Source: Vibrio fluvialis (lineage in GTDB: Bacteria; Pseudomonadota; Gammaproteobacteria; Enterobacterales; Vibrionaceae). Taken from it: a stretch of 64,000 nt of DNA. Below, in pieces: positions 53,447-64,000 of the stretch. Each line of letters opens with the position of its first letter. The stretch's first letter is position 1. The notes under the pieces were generated by a model. That model did not search any database, was not told where the DNA came from, and saw only the letters and a program-made list of their open reading frames with translations. The position numbers were made by a program, and so were the translations under genes. Where the stretch lies: the NCBI RefSeq assembly GCF_900460245.1, contig NZ_UHIP01000001.1, positions 2,914,001-2,978,000 of the forward strand, read 5' to 3'.

Positions 53447-54364
53447 ATGCAAAAATACGATATCAAAACCTTTCAGGGTATGATCCTCGCGCTGCAGGAT
53501 TATTGGGCCCAACAAGGCTGTACCATTGTTCAACCATTAGATATGGAAGTGGGCGCAGGTACGTCTCACCCAATGACATGCTTGCGTGCTCTTGGTCCTG
53601 AGCCAATTGCCACGGCGTATGTTCAGCCATCACGTCGTCCGACTGACGGCCGCTACGGTGAGAACCCAAACCGTCTGCAACACTACTACCAATTCCAGGT
53701 CATCATTAAACCGTCACCAGACAACATTCAGGAACTGTACCTGGGTTCTCTGGAAGTGCTGGGCGTTGACCCACGTGTACACGACATTCGCTTCGTGGAA
53801 GACAACTGGGAAAACCCAACGCTGGGCGCTTGGGGTCTGGGCTGGGAAGTGTGGCTGAACGGCATGGAAGTGACGCAGTTTACTTACTTCCAGCAAGTAG
53901 GCGGCCTGGAGTGTAAACCGGTAACGGGTGAAATCACTTACGGTATTGAGCGTCTGGCCATGTACATTCAGGGCGTGGATTCTGTGTATGACTTGGTATG
54001 GACCGATGGCCCTCTGGGTAAAGTCACCTACGGTGACATCTTCCACCAAAACGAGGTGGAACAGTCTACTTACAACTTCGAACATGCGGATGTTGATTTC
54101 CTGTTCACCTTCTTCGATCAGTGCGAAAAAGAGTGTGTCCACCTGTTGGAACTGGAAAAACCGCTACCATTGCCAGCGTACGAGCGCATTCTGAAAGCGG
54201 CGCACGCGTTCAACCTACTGGATGCGCGTAAAGCGATCTCCGTAACCGAGCGTCAGCGCTACATTCTGCGTATTCGCAACCTGACCAAGTCAGTTGCCGA
54301 AGCTTACTACGCATCTCGTGAAGCTCTGGGCTTCCCAATGTGTAAAACGTCCGAAGAGAAGTAA
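53447..54364 (+). CDS. glyQ: Glycyl-tRNA synthetase alpha subunit
   Basis: 305 residues, almost identical to the E. coli GlyQ pattern (303). Class II catalytic core of the alpha2beta2 enzyme; motif stretches include [16 protein letters not shown] near 24 and [18 protein letters not shown] near 67. Start [11 protein letters not shown] at 53447 matches E. coli; upstream in-frame codons are not conserved. glyS follows after 14 bases. Confidence 0.97.
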   Translation: MQKYDIKTFQGMILALQDYWAQQGCTIVQPLDMEVGAGTSHPMTCLRALGPEPIATAYVQPSRRPTDGRYGENPNRLQHYYQFQVIIKPSPDNIQELYLGSLEVLGVDPRVHDIRFVEDNWENPTLGAWGLGWEVWLNGMEVTQFTYFQQVGGLECKPVTGEITYGIERLAMYIQGVDSVYDLVWTDGPLGKVTYGDIFHQNEVEQSTYNFEHADVDFLFTFFDQCEKECVHLLELEKPLPLPAYERILKAAHAFNLLDARKAISVTERQRYILRIRNLTKSVAEAYYASREALGFPMCKTSEEK

Positions 54365-54378
54365 GGGGAAGACGTCAC

Positions 54379-56445
54379 ATGGCAAAAGAATTTTTGATTG
54401 AGCTGGGTACGGAAGAACTGCCTCCAAAACAACTTCGTACTCTGGCTGAAGCGTTTGCAACAAACTTTGCAGCAGAACTGCAAAGCGCAGACATCGCACA
54501 CGATGGCGTAACCTGGTACGCAACCCCACGTCGTCTGGCACTGAAAGTGGCTAACCTGGCCGAAGGTCAGCCAGACAAAGTGGTTGAAAAACGTGGTCCT
54601 GCGGTTAGCGTGGCATTCGATGCTGACGGCAACCCAACCAAAGCAGCGCAAGGCTGGGCACGCGGCAACGGTATTACCGTTGAGCAAGCAGAACGCCTGG
54701 TCACCGACAAAGGTGAATGGCTACTGTTCAAAGAGCAGGTAAAAGGTCAGGACACGTCTGTTGTGGTCGTTGATATGGCCGCCAAAGCACTGGCAAACCT
54801 GCCAATCGCCAAGCCAATGCGTTGGGGCGATAAAGAAACTCAATTCATCCGTCCGGTAAAAACCCTGACGATTCTGTTCGGCAACGAACTGATCGAAGGC
54901 GAAATTCTGGGCGTGAAATCAGACCGCATCATCCGTGGTCACCGTTTCATGGGTGAACCTGAATTCACCATCGATTCGGCTGAGCAGTACCCTGCGATTC
55001 TGCTGGAGCGCGGTAAAGTGATTGCTGATTACGAAACCCGTAAAGCGATGATCATCGACGGCGCACAAAAAGCCGCGGCAGAACTGGGCGGTATCGCCGA
55101 TCTGGAAGACGATCTGGTTGAAGAAGTGACCTCGCTGGTGGAATTCCCGGTTGTCCTGACGGCGAAATTTGAAGAGAAATTCCTCAAAGTTCCGGCAGAA
55201 GCGCTGGTATACACCATGAAAGGTGACCAGAAATACTTCCCGGTTTACGACGCCCACAAGAACCTGCTGCCAAACTTTATCTTCGTGTCAAACATCGAGT
55301 CCAAAGAGCCTCGCCATGTTATCGAAGGTAACGAGAAGGTGGTTCGTCCCCGTCTGGCGGATGCGGAGTTCTTCTTCAATACGGACCGTAAGAAGCCGCT
55401 GGTTGACCGTCTGCCACAGCTGGAAAATGCGATTTTCCAGAAAGAACTGGGCACCATCAAAGACAAAACCGATCGCATCACCGAACTGGCTGGCTACATT
55501 GCCGAGCAAATCGGCGCGAATGTTGAGCAATCCAAACGTGCAGGTCTGCTGGCCAAGTGTGACCTGATGACCTCGATGGTGTTTGAATTTACTGACACCC
55601 AAGGCGTGATGGGTATGCACTATGCTCGCCACGACGGTGAAGCGGAAGAAGTAGCTGTTGCACTGAACGAGCAATACATGCCGCGTTTTGCTGGCGATGA
55701 ACTGCCAAGCAACGGTGTCTCATCTGCACTGGCTATGGCCGACAAGCTGGATACCATCGTGGGTATCTTCGGTATCGGTCAGGCACCTAAAGGCAGCGAC
55801 CCGTTTGCTCTGCGCCGCGCGTCTCTGGGCGTACTGCGTATCATCGTGGAATACGGCTACAACCTGGATCTGGTGGATTTGGTCGCAAAAGCGAAATCGC
55901 TGTTTGGCGATCGCCTGAGCAACGACAACGTTGAGCAAGAAGTGATCGAATTCATGCTGGGCCGTTTCCGTGCCTGGTATCAGGACGAAGGCTTCAGCGT
56001 GGACATCATTCAGGCCGTGCTGGCACGTCACCCAACCAAACCAGCTGACTTCGACCAACGCGTGAAAGCGGTATCGCACTTCCGTGCACTGGAAGCCGCT
56101 GAAGCTCTGGCGGCGGCGAACAAACGTGTGGGTAACATCCTGGCGAAATTCGACGGCGAACTGGCGCAAGAGATTGACTTGGCCCTGCTACAAGAAGATG
56201 CGGAAAAAGCGCTGGCTGAAGCAGTAGAAGTGATGACTGAAGCGCTGGAACCAGCATTTGCCACCGGTAACTACCAGCAGGCACTGAGCCAGCTGGCAGG
56301 TCTGCGTGAACCTGTTGACGCATTCTTCGACAACGTGATGGTCATGGCCGATGATGAAGCGTTGAAGAAAAACCGTCTGACGCTGCTGAATAACCTGCGT
56401 AACCTGTTCCTGCAAATCGCGGATATCTCGCTGCTGCAGAAATAA
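54379..56445 (+). CDS. glyS: Glycyl-tRNA synthetase beta subunit
   Basis: 688 residues (E. coli 689). tRNA-binding subunit of the tetrameric enzyme. Begins [19 protein letters not shown], contains the HD-like region near 410-450 ([25 protein letters not shown]) and a C-terminal anticodon-binding part like that of ArgRS. Good terminator behind it. Confidence 0.97.
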   Translation: MAKEFLIELGTEELPPKQLRTLAEAFATNFAAELQSADIAHDGVTWYATPRRLALKVANLAEGQPDKVVEKRGPAVSVAFDADGNPTKAAQGWARGNGITVEQAERLVTDKGEWLLFKEQVKGQDTSVVVVDMAAKALANLPIAKPMRWGDKETQFIRPVKTLTILFGNELIEGEILGVKSDRIIRGHRFMGEPEFTIDSAEQYPAILLERGKVIADYETRKAMIIDGAQKAAAELGGIADLEDDLVEEVTSLVEFPVVLTAKFEEKFLKVPAEALVYTMKGDQKYFPVYDAHKNLLPNFIFVSNIESKEPRHVIEGNEKVVRPRLADAEFFFNTDRKKPLVDRLPQLENAIFQKELGTIKDKTDRITELAGYIAEQIGANVEQSKRAGLLAKCDLMTSMVFEFTDTQGVMGMHYARHDGEAEEVAVALNEQYMPRFAGDELPSNGVSSALAMADKLDTIVGIFGIGQAPKGSDPFALRRASLGVLRIIVEYGYNLDLVDLVAKAKSLFGDRLSNDNVEQEVIEFMLGRFRAWYQDEGFSVDIIQAVLARHPTKPADFDQRVKAVSHFRALEAAEALAAANKRVGNILAKFDGELAQEIDLALLQEDAEKALAEAVEVMTEALEPAFATGNYQQALSQLAGLREPVDAFFDNVMVMADDEALKKNRLTLLNNLRNLFLQIADISLLQK

Positions 56446-56470
56446 GTGCTCATTAAGCAGTAAACTATTC

Positions 56471-56502
56471 AAGCCCAACTCCTCGGAGTTGGGCTTTGTT
56501 TT
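56471..56502 (+). terminator. Terminator of glyQS
   Basis: 12-base stem AAGCCCAACTCC/GGAGTTGGGCTT with a TC turn, then TG and six T. Confidence 0.88.
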
Positions 56503-56631
56503 TTGATCTAAGACAAAATAGTACTTTGCCTCGCAAAAGCATTGCGGTATGTTCAAGAACTACTCTAAATGGCGGAGATTCCTCCCGCTAAACGACAATA
56601 TACAAACACAACTCTTTTAGGCAGTCGAACA

Positions 56632-57882
56632 ATGCAGTTTTCAACTTTTGGCGAGAAATTTAATCGGTATTCCGGTATTACCCAGTTAATGGACGATTTG
56701 AATGATGGTTTGCGCACACCGGGCGCCATCATGCTCGGAGGTGGCAACCCGGCCGCCATTCCGGAAATGCTCGATTACTTCAAACTCACCAGTGAAGAGA
56801 TGCTCGCCGACGGCTCTCTGATTGCCGCCATGACCAACTACGACGGCCCACAGGGCAAAGATGTACTGGTGAAAGCATTGGCCAAACTGCTACGCGACAC
56901 CTACGGCTGGGACATCAGCGAAAAAAATATCAGCCTGACCAATGGCAGCCAGAGCGGTTTCTTTTATCTGTTCAATTTGCTGGCCGGCCGTCAGCCTGAC
57001 GGCAGCTTTAAGAAAATTCTGCTGCCACTGGCACCGGAATACATCGGCTATGGCGATGCGGGCATCGACGAGGATATCTTTGTCTCCTACCATCCGGAAA
57101 TCGAACTGCTCGACAATGGCCTGTTCAAATATCACGTTGATTTTGAGCAGCTCAAAGTCGATGAGTCCGTGGCCGCCATTTGTGCATCCCGCCCGACCAA
57201 CCCAACCGGCAACGTACTGACGGAAGAAGAGGTACATAAGCTGGATAAACTGGCGCGCGACAACAACATTCCGCTCATCATCGACAACGCTTACGGCGTG
57301 CCGTTTCCCAACATCATTTTTGAAGATGTGGAACCGTTCTGGAACGACAACACCATTTTGTGCATGAGTCTGTCCAAATTGGGCCTGCCAGGCGTGCGCT
57401 GCGGGATTGTGATTGCCAGCGAAGCCATCACTCAGGCGCTGACCAATATGAATGGTATCATCAGCCTCGCCCCGGGCAGTGTCGGCCCGGCGTTGGCGCA
57501 CCGCATCATTGAAAAAGGTGATCTGCTGCGTCTAAGCCAGGAGGTGATCAAACCGTTCTACCGCCAGAAATCACAACGTGCGGTGGAGCTGTTGCAACAG
57601 GCTATCAACGACCCACGTTTTCGCATTCATAAACCAGAAGGCGCTATTTTCTTGTGGCTGTGGTTTGATGAGCTGCCAATCACCACCATGGAACTGTACC
57701 GCCGCCTCAAAGCACGTGGCGTACTGATCGTACCGGGTGAGTATTTCTTCATTGGCCAGAGAGAGGATTGGGCACATGCCCATCAATGCTTACGTATGAA
57801 CTACGTGCAGAGCGATGACGCGATGCAGCAAGGCATTGCCATCATCGCTGAAGAAGTGCAGAAAGCGTATTTGGAAGGTTAA
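56632..57882 (+). CDS. avtA: Valine-pyruvate aminotransferase AvtA
   Basis: 416 residues (E. coli 417). Fold type I PLP aminotransferase making valine with alanine as donor. PLP lysine in SLSKLGLPGVRCG near 265; ASRPTNPTGN near 205 and the DNAYGVPFP aspartate/tyrosine near 238 are typical. Start MQFSTFGEKFNRYSG at 56632. It complements ilvE in the same region of the genome. Convergent with ibpA. Confidence 0.94.
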   Translation: MQFSTFGEKFNRYSGITQLMDDLNDGLRTPGAIMLGGGNPAAIPEMLDYFKLTSEEMLADGSLIAAMTNYDGPQGKDVLVKALAKLLRDTYGWDISEKNISLTNGSQSGFFYLFNLLAGRQPDGSFKKILLPLAPEYIGYGDAGIDEDIFVSYHPEIELLDNGLFKYHVDFEQLKVDESVAAICASRPTNPTGNVLTEEEVHKLDKLARDNNIPLIIDNAYGVPFPNIIFEDVEPFWNDNTILCMSLSKLGLPGVRCGIVIASEAITQALTNMNGIISLAPGSVGPALAHRIIEKGDLLRLSQEVIKPFYRQKSQRAVELLQQAINDPRFRIHKPEGAIFLWLWFDELPITTMELYRRLKARGVLIVPGEYFFIGQREDWAHAHQCLRMNYVQSDDAMQQGIAIIAEEVQKAYLEG

Positions 57883-57892
57883 TCTCCGCACA

Positions 57893-57920
57893 CAAAAAAG
57901 CCCGCCGAAGCGGGCTTTTT
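57893..57920. terminator. Bidirectional terminator between avtA and ibpA
   Basis: Stem AAAGCCCGC/GCGGGCTTT with CGAA loop and A/T tracts on both sides. Confidence 0.88.
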
Positions 57921-57922
57921 CA

Positions 57923-58360
57923 TTATTGATTCTCAAGTAAATTTTTGCCGTTGATGGCAATTTTACGTGGCTGCATCGCCTGCGGAATTTCACGTTCTAA
58001 GTCGATGTGCAGCAACCCTTTTTCCATCACTGCACCAATCACTTTCACGTAATCTGCCAGTTGGAACTTACGTTCAAAATCGCGTTCCGCAATGCCCTGG
58101 TAGATGTAGTTTTTGTTCTCTTCCGGCTGACGTTCACCACGGACAATCAGCGTATTTTCTTGCTGAGTAATGTCCAGCTCTTCCTCCGCGAATCCAGCTA
58201 CCGCCATGGTAATACGGTATTTGTTCTCTTCTTGCTGTTCGATATTATATGGAGGGTAACCGCCCTGAGCATTTTTCGCGGCGCTGGCTTCCATCATATT
58301 CAACAGACGGTCAAAACCAATCGCGTTACGGTATAAAGGTGTGAAATCTACAGTTCTCAT
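57923..58360 (-). CDS. ibpA: Small heat shock protein IbpA
   Basis: 145 residues. Alpha-crystallin domain from about residue 35 to 120 with the A-G-x-x-x-x-x-L/I pair region (AVAGFAEEELDI) and RGIAERDF-type stretch (YQGIAERDFERKFQL). It holds aggregated proteins for later refolding by DnaK/ClpB. Start MRTVDFTPLYRNAIGFDR at 58360 matches E. coli IbpA (MRNFDLSPL...). An AAGGAT ribosome binding site eight bases upstream is tied up in a ROSE-type hairpin, and a sigma-32-type promoter is seen further up. Confidence 0.95.
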   Translation of the reverse strand: MRTVDFTPLYRNAIGFDRLLNMMEASAAKNAQGGYPPYNIEQQEENKYRITMAVAGFAEEELDITQQENTLIVRGERQPEENKNYIYQGIAERDFERKFQLADYVKVIGAVMEKGLLHIDLEREIPQAMQPRKIAINGKNLLENQ

Positions 58361-58366
58361 AATCGC

Positions 58367-58386
58367 TATCCTTCTATGAAGCAATA
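58367..58386 (-). promoter_or_regulatory. ROSE-type RNA thermometer hairpin at the ibpA ribosome binding site
   Basis: In the mRNA, UUGCUUC pairs with GAAGGAU around an AUA loop, covering the ribosome binding site. The G of UUGCU faces a G of GGA, the G-G mismatch that marks ROSE elements. Melting at high temperature would free the site. Confidence 0.8.
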
Positions 58387-58475
58387 TTATTGATGATCAA
58401 CAGATGAAGCCGACTCTCCCTTAGGACGAATCTCTGGAAACCCGCTTACCGCAGCATTTCCTGCTTCACTGATAG

Positions 58476-58503
58476 ATATATGGTCATCATTTACACTTTC
58501 AAG
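58476..58503 (-). promoter_or_regulatory. Sigma-32-type promoter of ibpA
   Basis: Leftward -35 CTTGAAA (58497-58503) and -10 CCATATAT (58476-58483) with 13-base spacing, close to the heat-shock consensus. The start would be near 58468, leaving a leader of about 108 bases that ends in the thermometer hairpin. Confidence 0.7.
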
Positions 58504-58596
58504 GCGCATAAAGAAAATTTTTTGCAGCACCGATGGCAAAGGCCGAAATCGGTGGTGGGTAAGGTGCTGTACAGCGAGCTTTGGCATCTGCAGTAA

Positions 58597-58626
58597 AGAA
58601 AAACGGCGCACCAAAGTGCGCCGTTT
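58597..58626 (-). terminator. Terminator of the dnaA-dnaN-recF-gyrB cluster
   Basis: Leftward stem AACGGCGCAC/GTGCGCCGTT with TTTG loop followed by a T-rich tract, about 25 bases after gyrB. Confidence 0.87.
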
Positions 58627-58648
58627 GTATATCAGAGAGGGAGCGGAC

Positions 58649-61069
<2,421 letters not shown>

Positions 61070-61084
61070 TTACTCTCTCACTAT

Positions 61085-62164
61085 TTATCCTTGCCCTATT
61101 GTGCCATGTTCCACATGAAACATCTTGCTGTTAGGCTCGATCATGTCGGCAACCTGGCTTTCAGTAATAGAACTTACAAAAACTTGAGCCCCCGTCGCTT
61201 TCAAGCAATCGGCTAGACGCTTGCGACGCTGGCTATCGAGTTCGGAAGCAAAATCATCGATAAGATAGATACATTGCTTCCCGGTCAGCTCTGTCAAATG
61301 CTGCCCTTGCGCGACACGCAGGGCGCAAACCATCAATTTGAGCTGACCTCGTGACAGAACATCTTCCACTGGCGTTCCGTTCACTTTAATCTTTAAATCT
61401 GCTTTGTTAGGACCGCTGAACGTGTATCCAAGCAATTGATCACGCTCGAAGTTTTTTTGCAGTATCTCATGATACGGCGTCTCTTTTTCCCAGCCCCGAT
61501 AATACTTCAATGTAATCTCGAATTCTGGCAAAAATGTGCGACACAACTCCTCTGCCACACTTTTCATCTGCTCAACATACGCACTGCGCCACTGGTCGAT
61601 ATTTTCCGCCAGTCTGGCCAGTTCCTGATCCCAATAGCTGAGCTCGCGATAGCTGCTCGCGGTCTTGAGCAGCGCATTACGCTGTTTGTTGAGCCGTTTG
61701 AACCGACCCCAGGCATCAAAGAATGCCGCTTCGGTGTGAAACACGCCCCAGTCGATAAACGCGCGGCGCTGTTTCGGTCCGTCCGTGAGCAATTCAAACC
61801 CTTCCGGGTGAATCAGTTGCAATGGCAGAACCTGAGCCAATTGCGCCAACTTTTGTCCGGACTGACCGCCTATTTTAACCTCTGTTGAGCCGTCGCGCTG
61901 CTTATTAATGCCAATCGGTAGCTCAAATTGATCCGAGGTCAAAAAACGACCGTGAACAAAGAGTTCCGGACACTCGTTCTGAATTACGCGCCCGGTCAGA
62001 GCACTTTTGAAAGAGCGGCCATGACCAAGCAGATAGATGGCTTCCAGCACGCTGGTTTTGCCACTGCCATTGGGGCCAATAAGAAAGTTAAAGCCTGATG
62101 ATAATTGAATATCACAGGCTTTAATGTTGCGAAATTGCTGAACAATCAGTCGGGTAAGCGGCAT
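61085..62164 (-). CDS. recF: DNA replication and repair protein RecF
   Basis: 359 residues. SMC/ABC-like ATPase that helps load RecA at gaps. Walker [10 protein letters not shown] (residues 30-38), signature LSRGQLK near 270 and Walker [13 protein letters not shown] near 300. 17 bases downstream of dnaN. Confidence 0.97.
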   Translation of the reverse strand: MPLTRLIVQQFRNIKACDIQLSSGFNFLIGPNGSGKTSVLEAIYLLGHGRSFKSALTGRVIQNECPELFVHGRFLTSDQFELPIGINKQRDGSTEVKIGGQSGQKLAQLAQVLPLQLIHPEGFELLTDGPKQRRAFIDWGVFHTEAAFFDAWGRFKRLNKQRNALLKTASSYRELSYWDQELARLAENIDQWRSAYVEQMKSVAEELCRTFLPEFEITLKYYRGWEKETPYHEILQKNFERDQLLGYTFSGPNKADLKIKVNGTPVEDVLSRGQLKLMVCALRVAQGQHLTELTGKQCIYLIDDFASELDSQRRKRLADCLKATGAQVFVSSITESQVADMIEPNSKMFHVEHGTIGQG

Positions 62165-62181
62165 TGCGCGATAATCATCCG

Positions 62182-63282
62182 TTACAGACGGATTGGCATC
62201 ACCACGTACATGGCGCTGTCATCGTCGACGTTTTCAATCAGCGCACTGGCGTTTGCATCGGACATCGACACGCGCACGTTCTCACAGCGCAGTGTATTGA
62301 GCACATCCAGCACGTAGCTGACGTTAAAACCGATTTCGATCGCCTCGCCATCAAAATTGACGTCGAGCATCTCTTCCGCTTCTTCCTGCTCTGGGTTGTT
62401 GGCGGTAATGCGCATTTCGCCGCCATCCAGATTGACGCGTACGCCACGGAATTTCTCGTTTGACAGAATCGCGGCACGCGAAAACGCCTGACGCAGTTCG
62501 TCACAACCTGCTTGCAGCGTTTTGTTGGTATTTTGCGGCAATACGCGGCGATAATCAGGAAAACGGCCATCAACCAACTTGGACGTAAAGACAAAGTTGT
62601 TCACTTCAGCACGCAGGTTAGAGCTGCCGATTTGCAGAACCACTGGCTGCTCCGGTGCATCCAGAAGTTTTACCAACTCCAGCACACCTTTGCGTGGCAC
62701 AATAATTTGCTTGTTGGCGAAATCGGCACCCAACTCGGCTTGCGATACCGCCATACGGTGACCATCGGTCGCCACGCTGCGCAGCGTGCTGCCGTCAATT
62801 TCAAACAGCATACCGTTAAGGTAATAACGCACATCCTGGTTTGCCATCGAAAACTGCGTTTTCTCGACCAGACCACGCAGCTCGCCTTGAGTCAGCGACA
62901 GTTCCACTTCACTTTGCCAATCTTCAATGTTCGGAAAATCGCTGGCCGGTAACGTCGCCAGAGAGAAACGGCTGCGGCCTGAGCGCACTTGCACGCGATC
63001 GCCTTCCAGCACCACAGTGATCACCGCCGCATCCGGCAGGCCACGGCAGATATCGAGGAATTTACGCGCTGGCACGGTGGTGCTACCCGCTTCGAAATCG
63101 CCTTCCAGCGTCACTCGGCTCACCAGTTCGACTTCCAGATCGGTCGCAGTCATGGAAAGCTGATTGTCTTCTACTTTCAGCAGCAGGTTACCCAAAATCG
63201 GCAACGTTGCTCGTCCGCCTAACGTACCGGAGACTTGTTGCAGTGGTTTAATGAAGTGACTACGTTCAATCGTAAATTTCAT
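62182..63282 (-). CDS. dnaN: DNA polymerase III beta sliding clamp
   Basis: 366 residues, identical in length to E. coli DnaN. Three similar clamp domains of about 120 residues. Start [19 protein letters not shown] and end YVVMPIRL are typical. It tethers polymerase III and serves RIDA-controlled DnaA inactivation through Hda. Confidence 0.98.
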   Translation of the reverse strand: MKFTIERSHFIKPLQQVSGTLGGRATLPILGNLLLKVEDNQLSMTATDLEVELVSRVTLEGDFEAGSTTVPARKFLDICRGLPDAAVITVVLEGDRVQVRSGRSRFSLATLPASDFPNIEDWQSEVELSLTQGELRGLVEKTQFSMANQDVRYYLNGMLFEIDGSTLRSVATDGHRMAVSQAELGADFANKQIIVPRKGVLELVKLLDAPEQPVVLQIGSSNLRAEVNNFVFTSKLVDGRFPDYRRVLPQNTNKTLQAGCDELRQAFSRAAILSNEKFRGVRVNLDGGEMRITANNPEQEEAEEMLDVNFDGEAIEIGFNVSYVLDVLNTLRCENVRVSMSDANASALIENVDDDSAMYVVMPIRL

Positions 63283-63345
63283 AGTGTGCTCTTAAACGAT
63301 ATTGGATAAACGACGTGAAAAATCAGCGCTAAGCATAGCGCGATT

Positions 63346-64000
63346 TTAAGAAGAAAGGGTACGAATCAGGTTCGAATAGTCTTCTTTAATATCGTGGCTT
63401 TCTTCACGCAGTTGCTCAATCTTACGACAGGCGTGCAGCACGGTCGTGTGGTCACGGCCCCCAAACGCATCGCCGATTTCCGGCAAACTGTGGTTAGTGA
63501 GCTCTTTGGACAGCGCCATCGCCAGTTGGCGTGGGCGTGCCACCGAACGTGAACGACGTTTGGACAGCAGATCTGCGACTTTGATCTTGTAGTACTCGGC
63601 AACGGTCTTTTGAATGTTGTCGATGGTGACCAGCTTCTCTTGCAGCGCCAGCAGATCGCGCAGCGCTTCACGCACGAAATCGATGGTGATCGGGCGACCG
63701 GTAAAGTTGGCGTTGGCAATCACGCGGTTCAGCGCCCCTTCCAGTTCACGCACGTTAGAACGCAGACGTTTCGCAATAAAGAACGCCACTTCATCCGGCA
63801 GATGAATCTGGTGATCTTCCGCTTTTTTCATCAGGATCGCGACGCGGGTTTCCAGCTCTGGCGGCTCAATAGCGACGGTCAGACCCCAGCCAAAACGAGA
63901 TTTGAGGCGATCTTCCACCCCGTTGATCTCTTTCGGATAACGGTCGGATGTCAGAATGATTTGCTGGTTACCTTCCAACAGCGCGTTGAAGGTATGGAAA
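63346..64000 (-). CDS. dnaA: Chromosomal replication initiator DnaA, 5' part cut by window edge
   Basis: The last 217 or so residues are present; the N-terminus lies past 64000. Visible are the end of AAA+ domain III with sensor stretches (ILTSDRYP, the arginine-finger region [14 protein letters not shown], sensor 2 [13 protein letters not shown]) and the complete DNA-binding domain IV with the signature [11 protein letters not shown]. It starts the leftward replication cluster, 63 bases before dnaN. oriC itself is not in the window. Confidence 0.97.
   Translation of the reverse strand, partial: FHTFNALLEGNQQIILTSDRYPKEINGVEDRLKSRFGWGLTVAIEPPELETRVAILMKKAEDHQIHLPDEVAFFIAKRLRSNVRELEGALNRVIANANFTGRPITIDFVREALRDLLALQEKLVTIDNIQKTVAEYYKIKVADLLSKRRSRSVARPRQLAMALSKELTNHSLPEIGDAFGGRDHTTVLHACRKIEQLREESHDIKEDYSNLIRTLSS

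Noticed and set aside
58387..58614. A 75-codon leftward frame between gyrB and ibpA
   Set aside because: It spans the gyrB terminator side, the sigma-32-type promoter and the ibpA leader; no ribosome binding site and no known similarity.
63283..64000. Search for oriC next to dnaA
   Set aside because: Only the dnaN-dnaA spacer of 63 bases is visible and holds no cluster of DnaA boxes; in vibrios oriC I lies elsewhere (near mioC/mnmG).

Overview
The window comes from a Vibrio (Vibrionaceae, Gammaproteobacteria), most likely the origin-proximal part of chromosome I. Gene content and order (dnaA-dnaN-recF-gyrB, ibpA, avtA, glyS-glyQ, a Mn-exporter gene, ilvGMEDA, comM, dsbA-srkA, trkAH, rsmB-fmt-def, dprA-smg, purEK, an rrn operon, ilvC/ilvY, an RND efflux operon, rep) match what I remember of Vibrio cholerae, and the DsbA is close to V. 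cholerae TcpG. GC content looks close to half, so a species such as V. fluvialis or V. furnissii is possible; I cannot fix the species without a search. I see no phage, IS element, integron or CRISPR array. Nearly all of it is core genome.

Left part (1-13.4 kb): the 5' part of a peptide-type ABC transporter ATPase gene; a long AT-rich spacer; a tRNA array transcribed leftward (Arg-His-Pro-His-Pro) that ends in a decayed third tRNA-Pro copy; a cytochrome c5; rep helicase; a vexRAB-like TetR/RND efflux operon; ubiK; and the divergent ilvC/ilvY pair.

Middle-left (13.3-24.4 kb): a complete leftward rRNA operon, 16S-tRNA-Glu-Lys-Val-23S-5S followed by a distal tRNA-Ser, with two promoters and two BoxA sites. 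Next come a gamma-carbonic-anhydrase gene, the leftward tsaC-hemF-aroE-yrdB cluster and purEK with a PurR box. If replication enters from the dnaA side, the rRNA operon runs with the fork.

Middle (24.4-42.4 kb): yrdD, smg, dprA and a LysM gene (leftward) diverge from def-fmt-rsmB-trkA-trkH (tRNA formylation and deformylation, 16S rRNA methylation, K+ uptake). Then trhA, spo0M, a candidate 55-residue small protein, yihD, ccoG, srkA-dsbA, an acyltransferase and comM.

Right part (42.5-64 kb): ilvGMEDA with its own leader peptide and attenuator, acuI, a LysR gene, small membrane proteins, tusA, a TMEM165/GDT1-type Mn exporter behind a yybP-ykoY riboswitch, glyQS, avtA, ibpA with a sigma-32-type promoter and a ROSE-type thermometer hairpin, and the leftward dnaA-dnaN-recF-gyrB cluster cut by the window edge.

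Branched-chain amino acid synthesis is the main metabolic theme: ilvC/ilvY, ilvGMEDA and avtA all lie here. RNA-level control is unusually visible: a transcription attenuator, a metal riboswitch and an RNA thermometer. The most interesting unannotated items are the candidate 55-residue basic protein near 36.0 kb, the tRNA-Pro fossil near 1.8 kb, and the alternative pairing that may form the Mn riboswitch expression platform.
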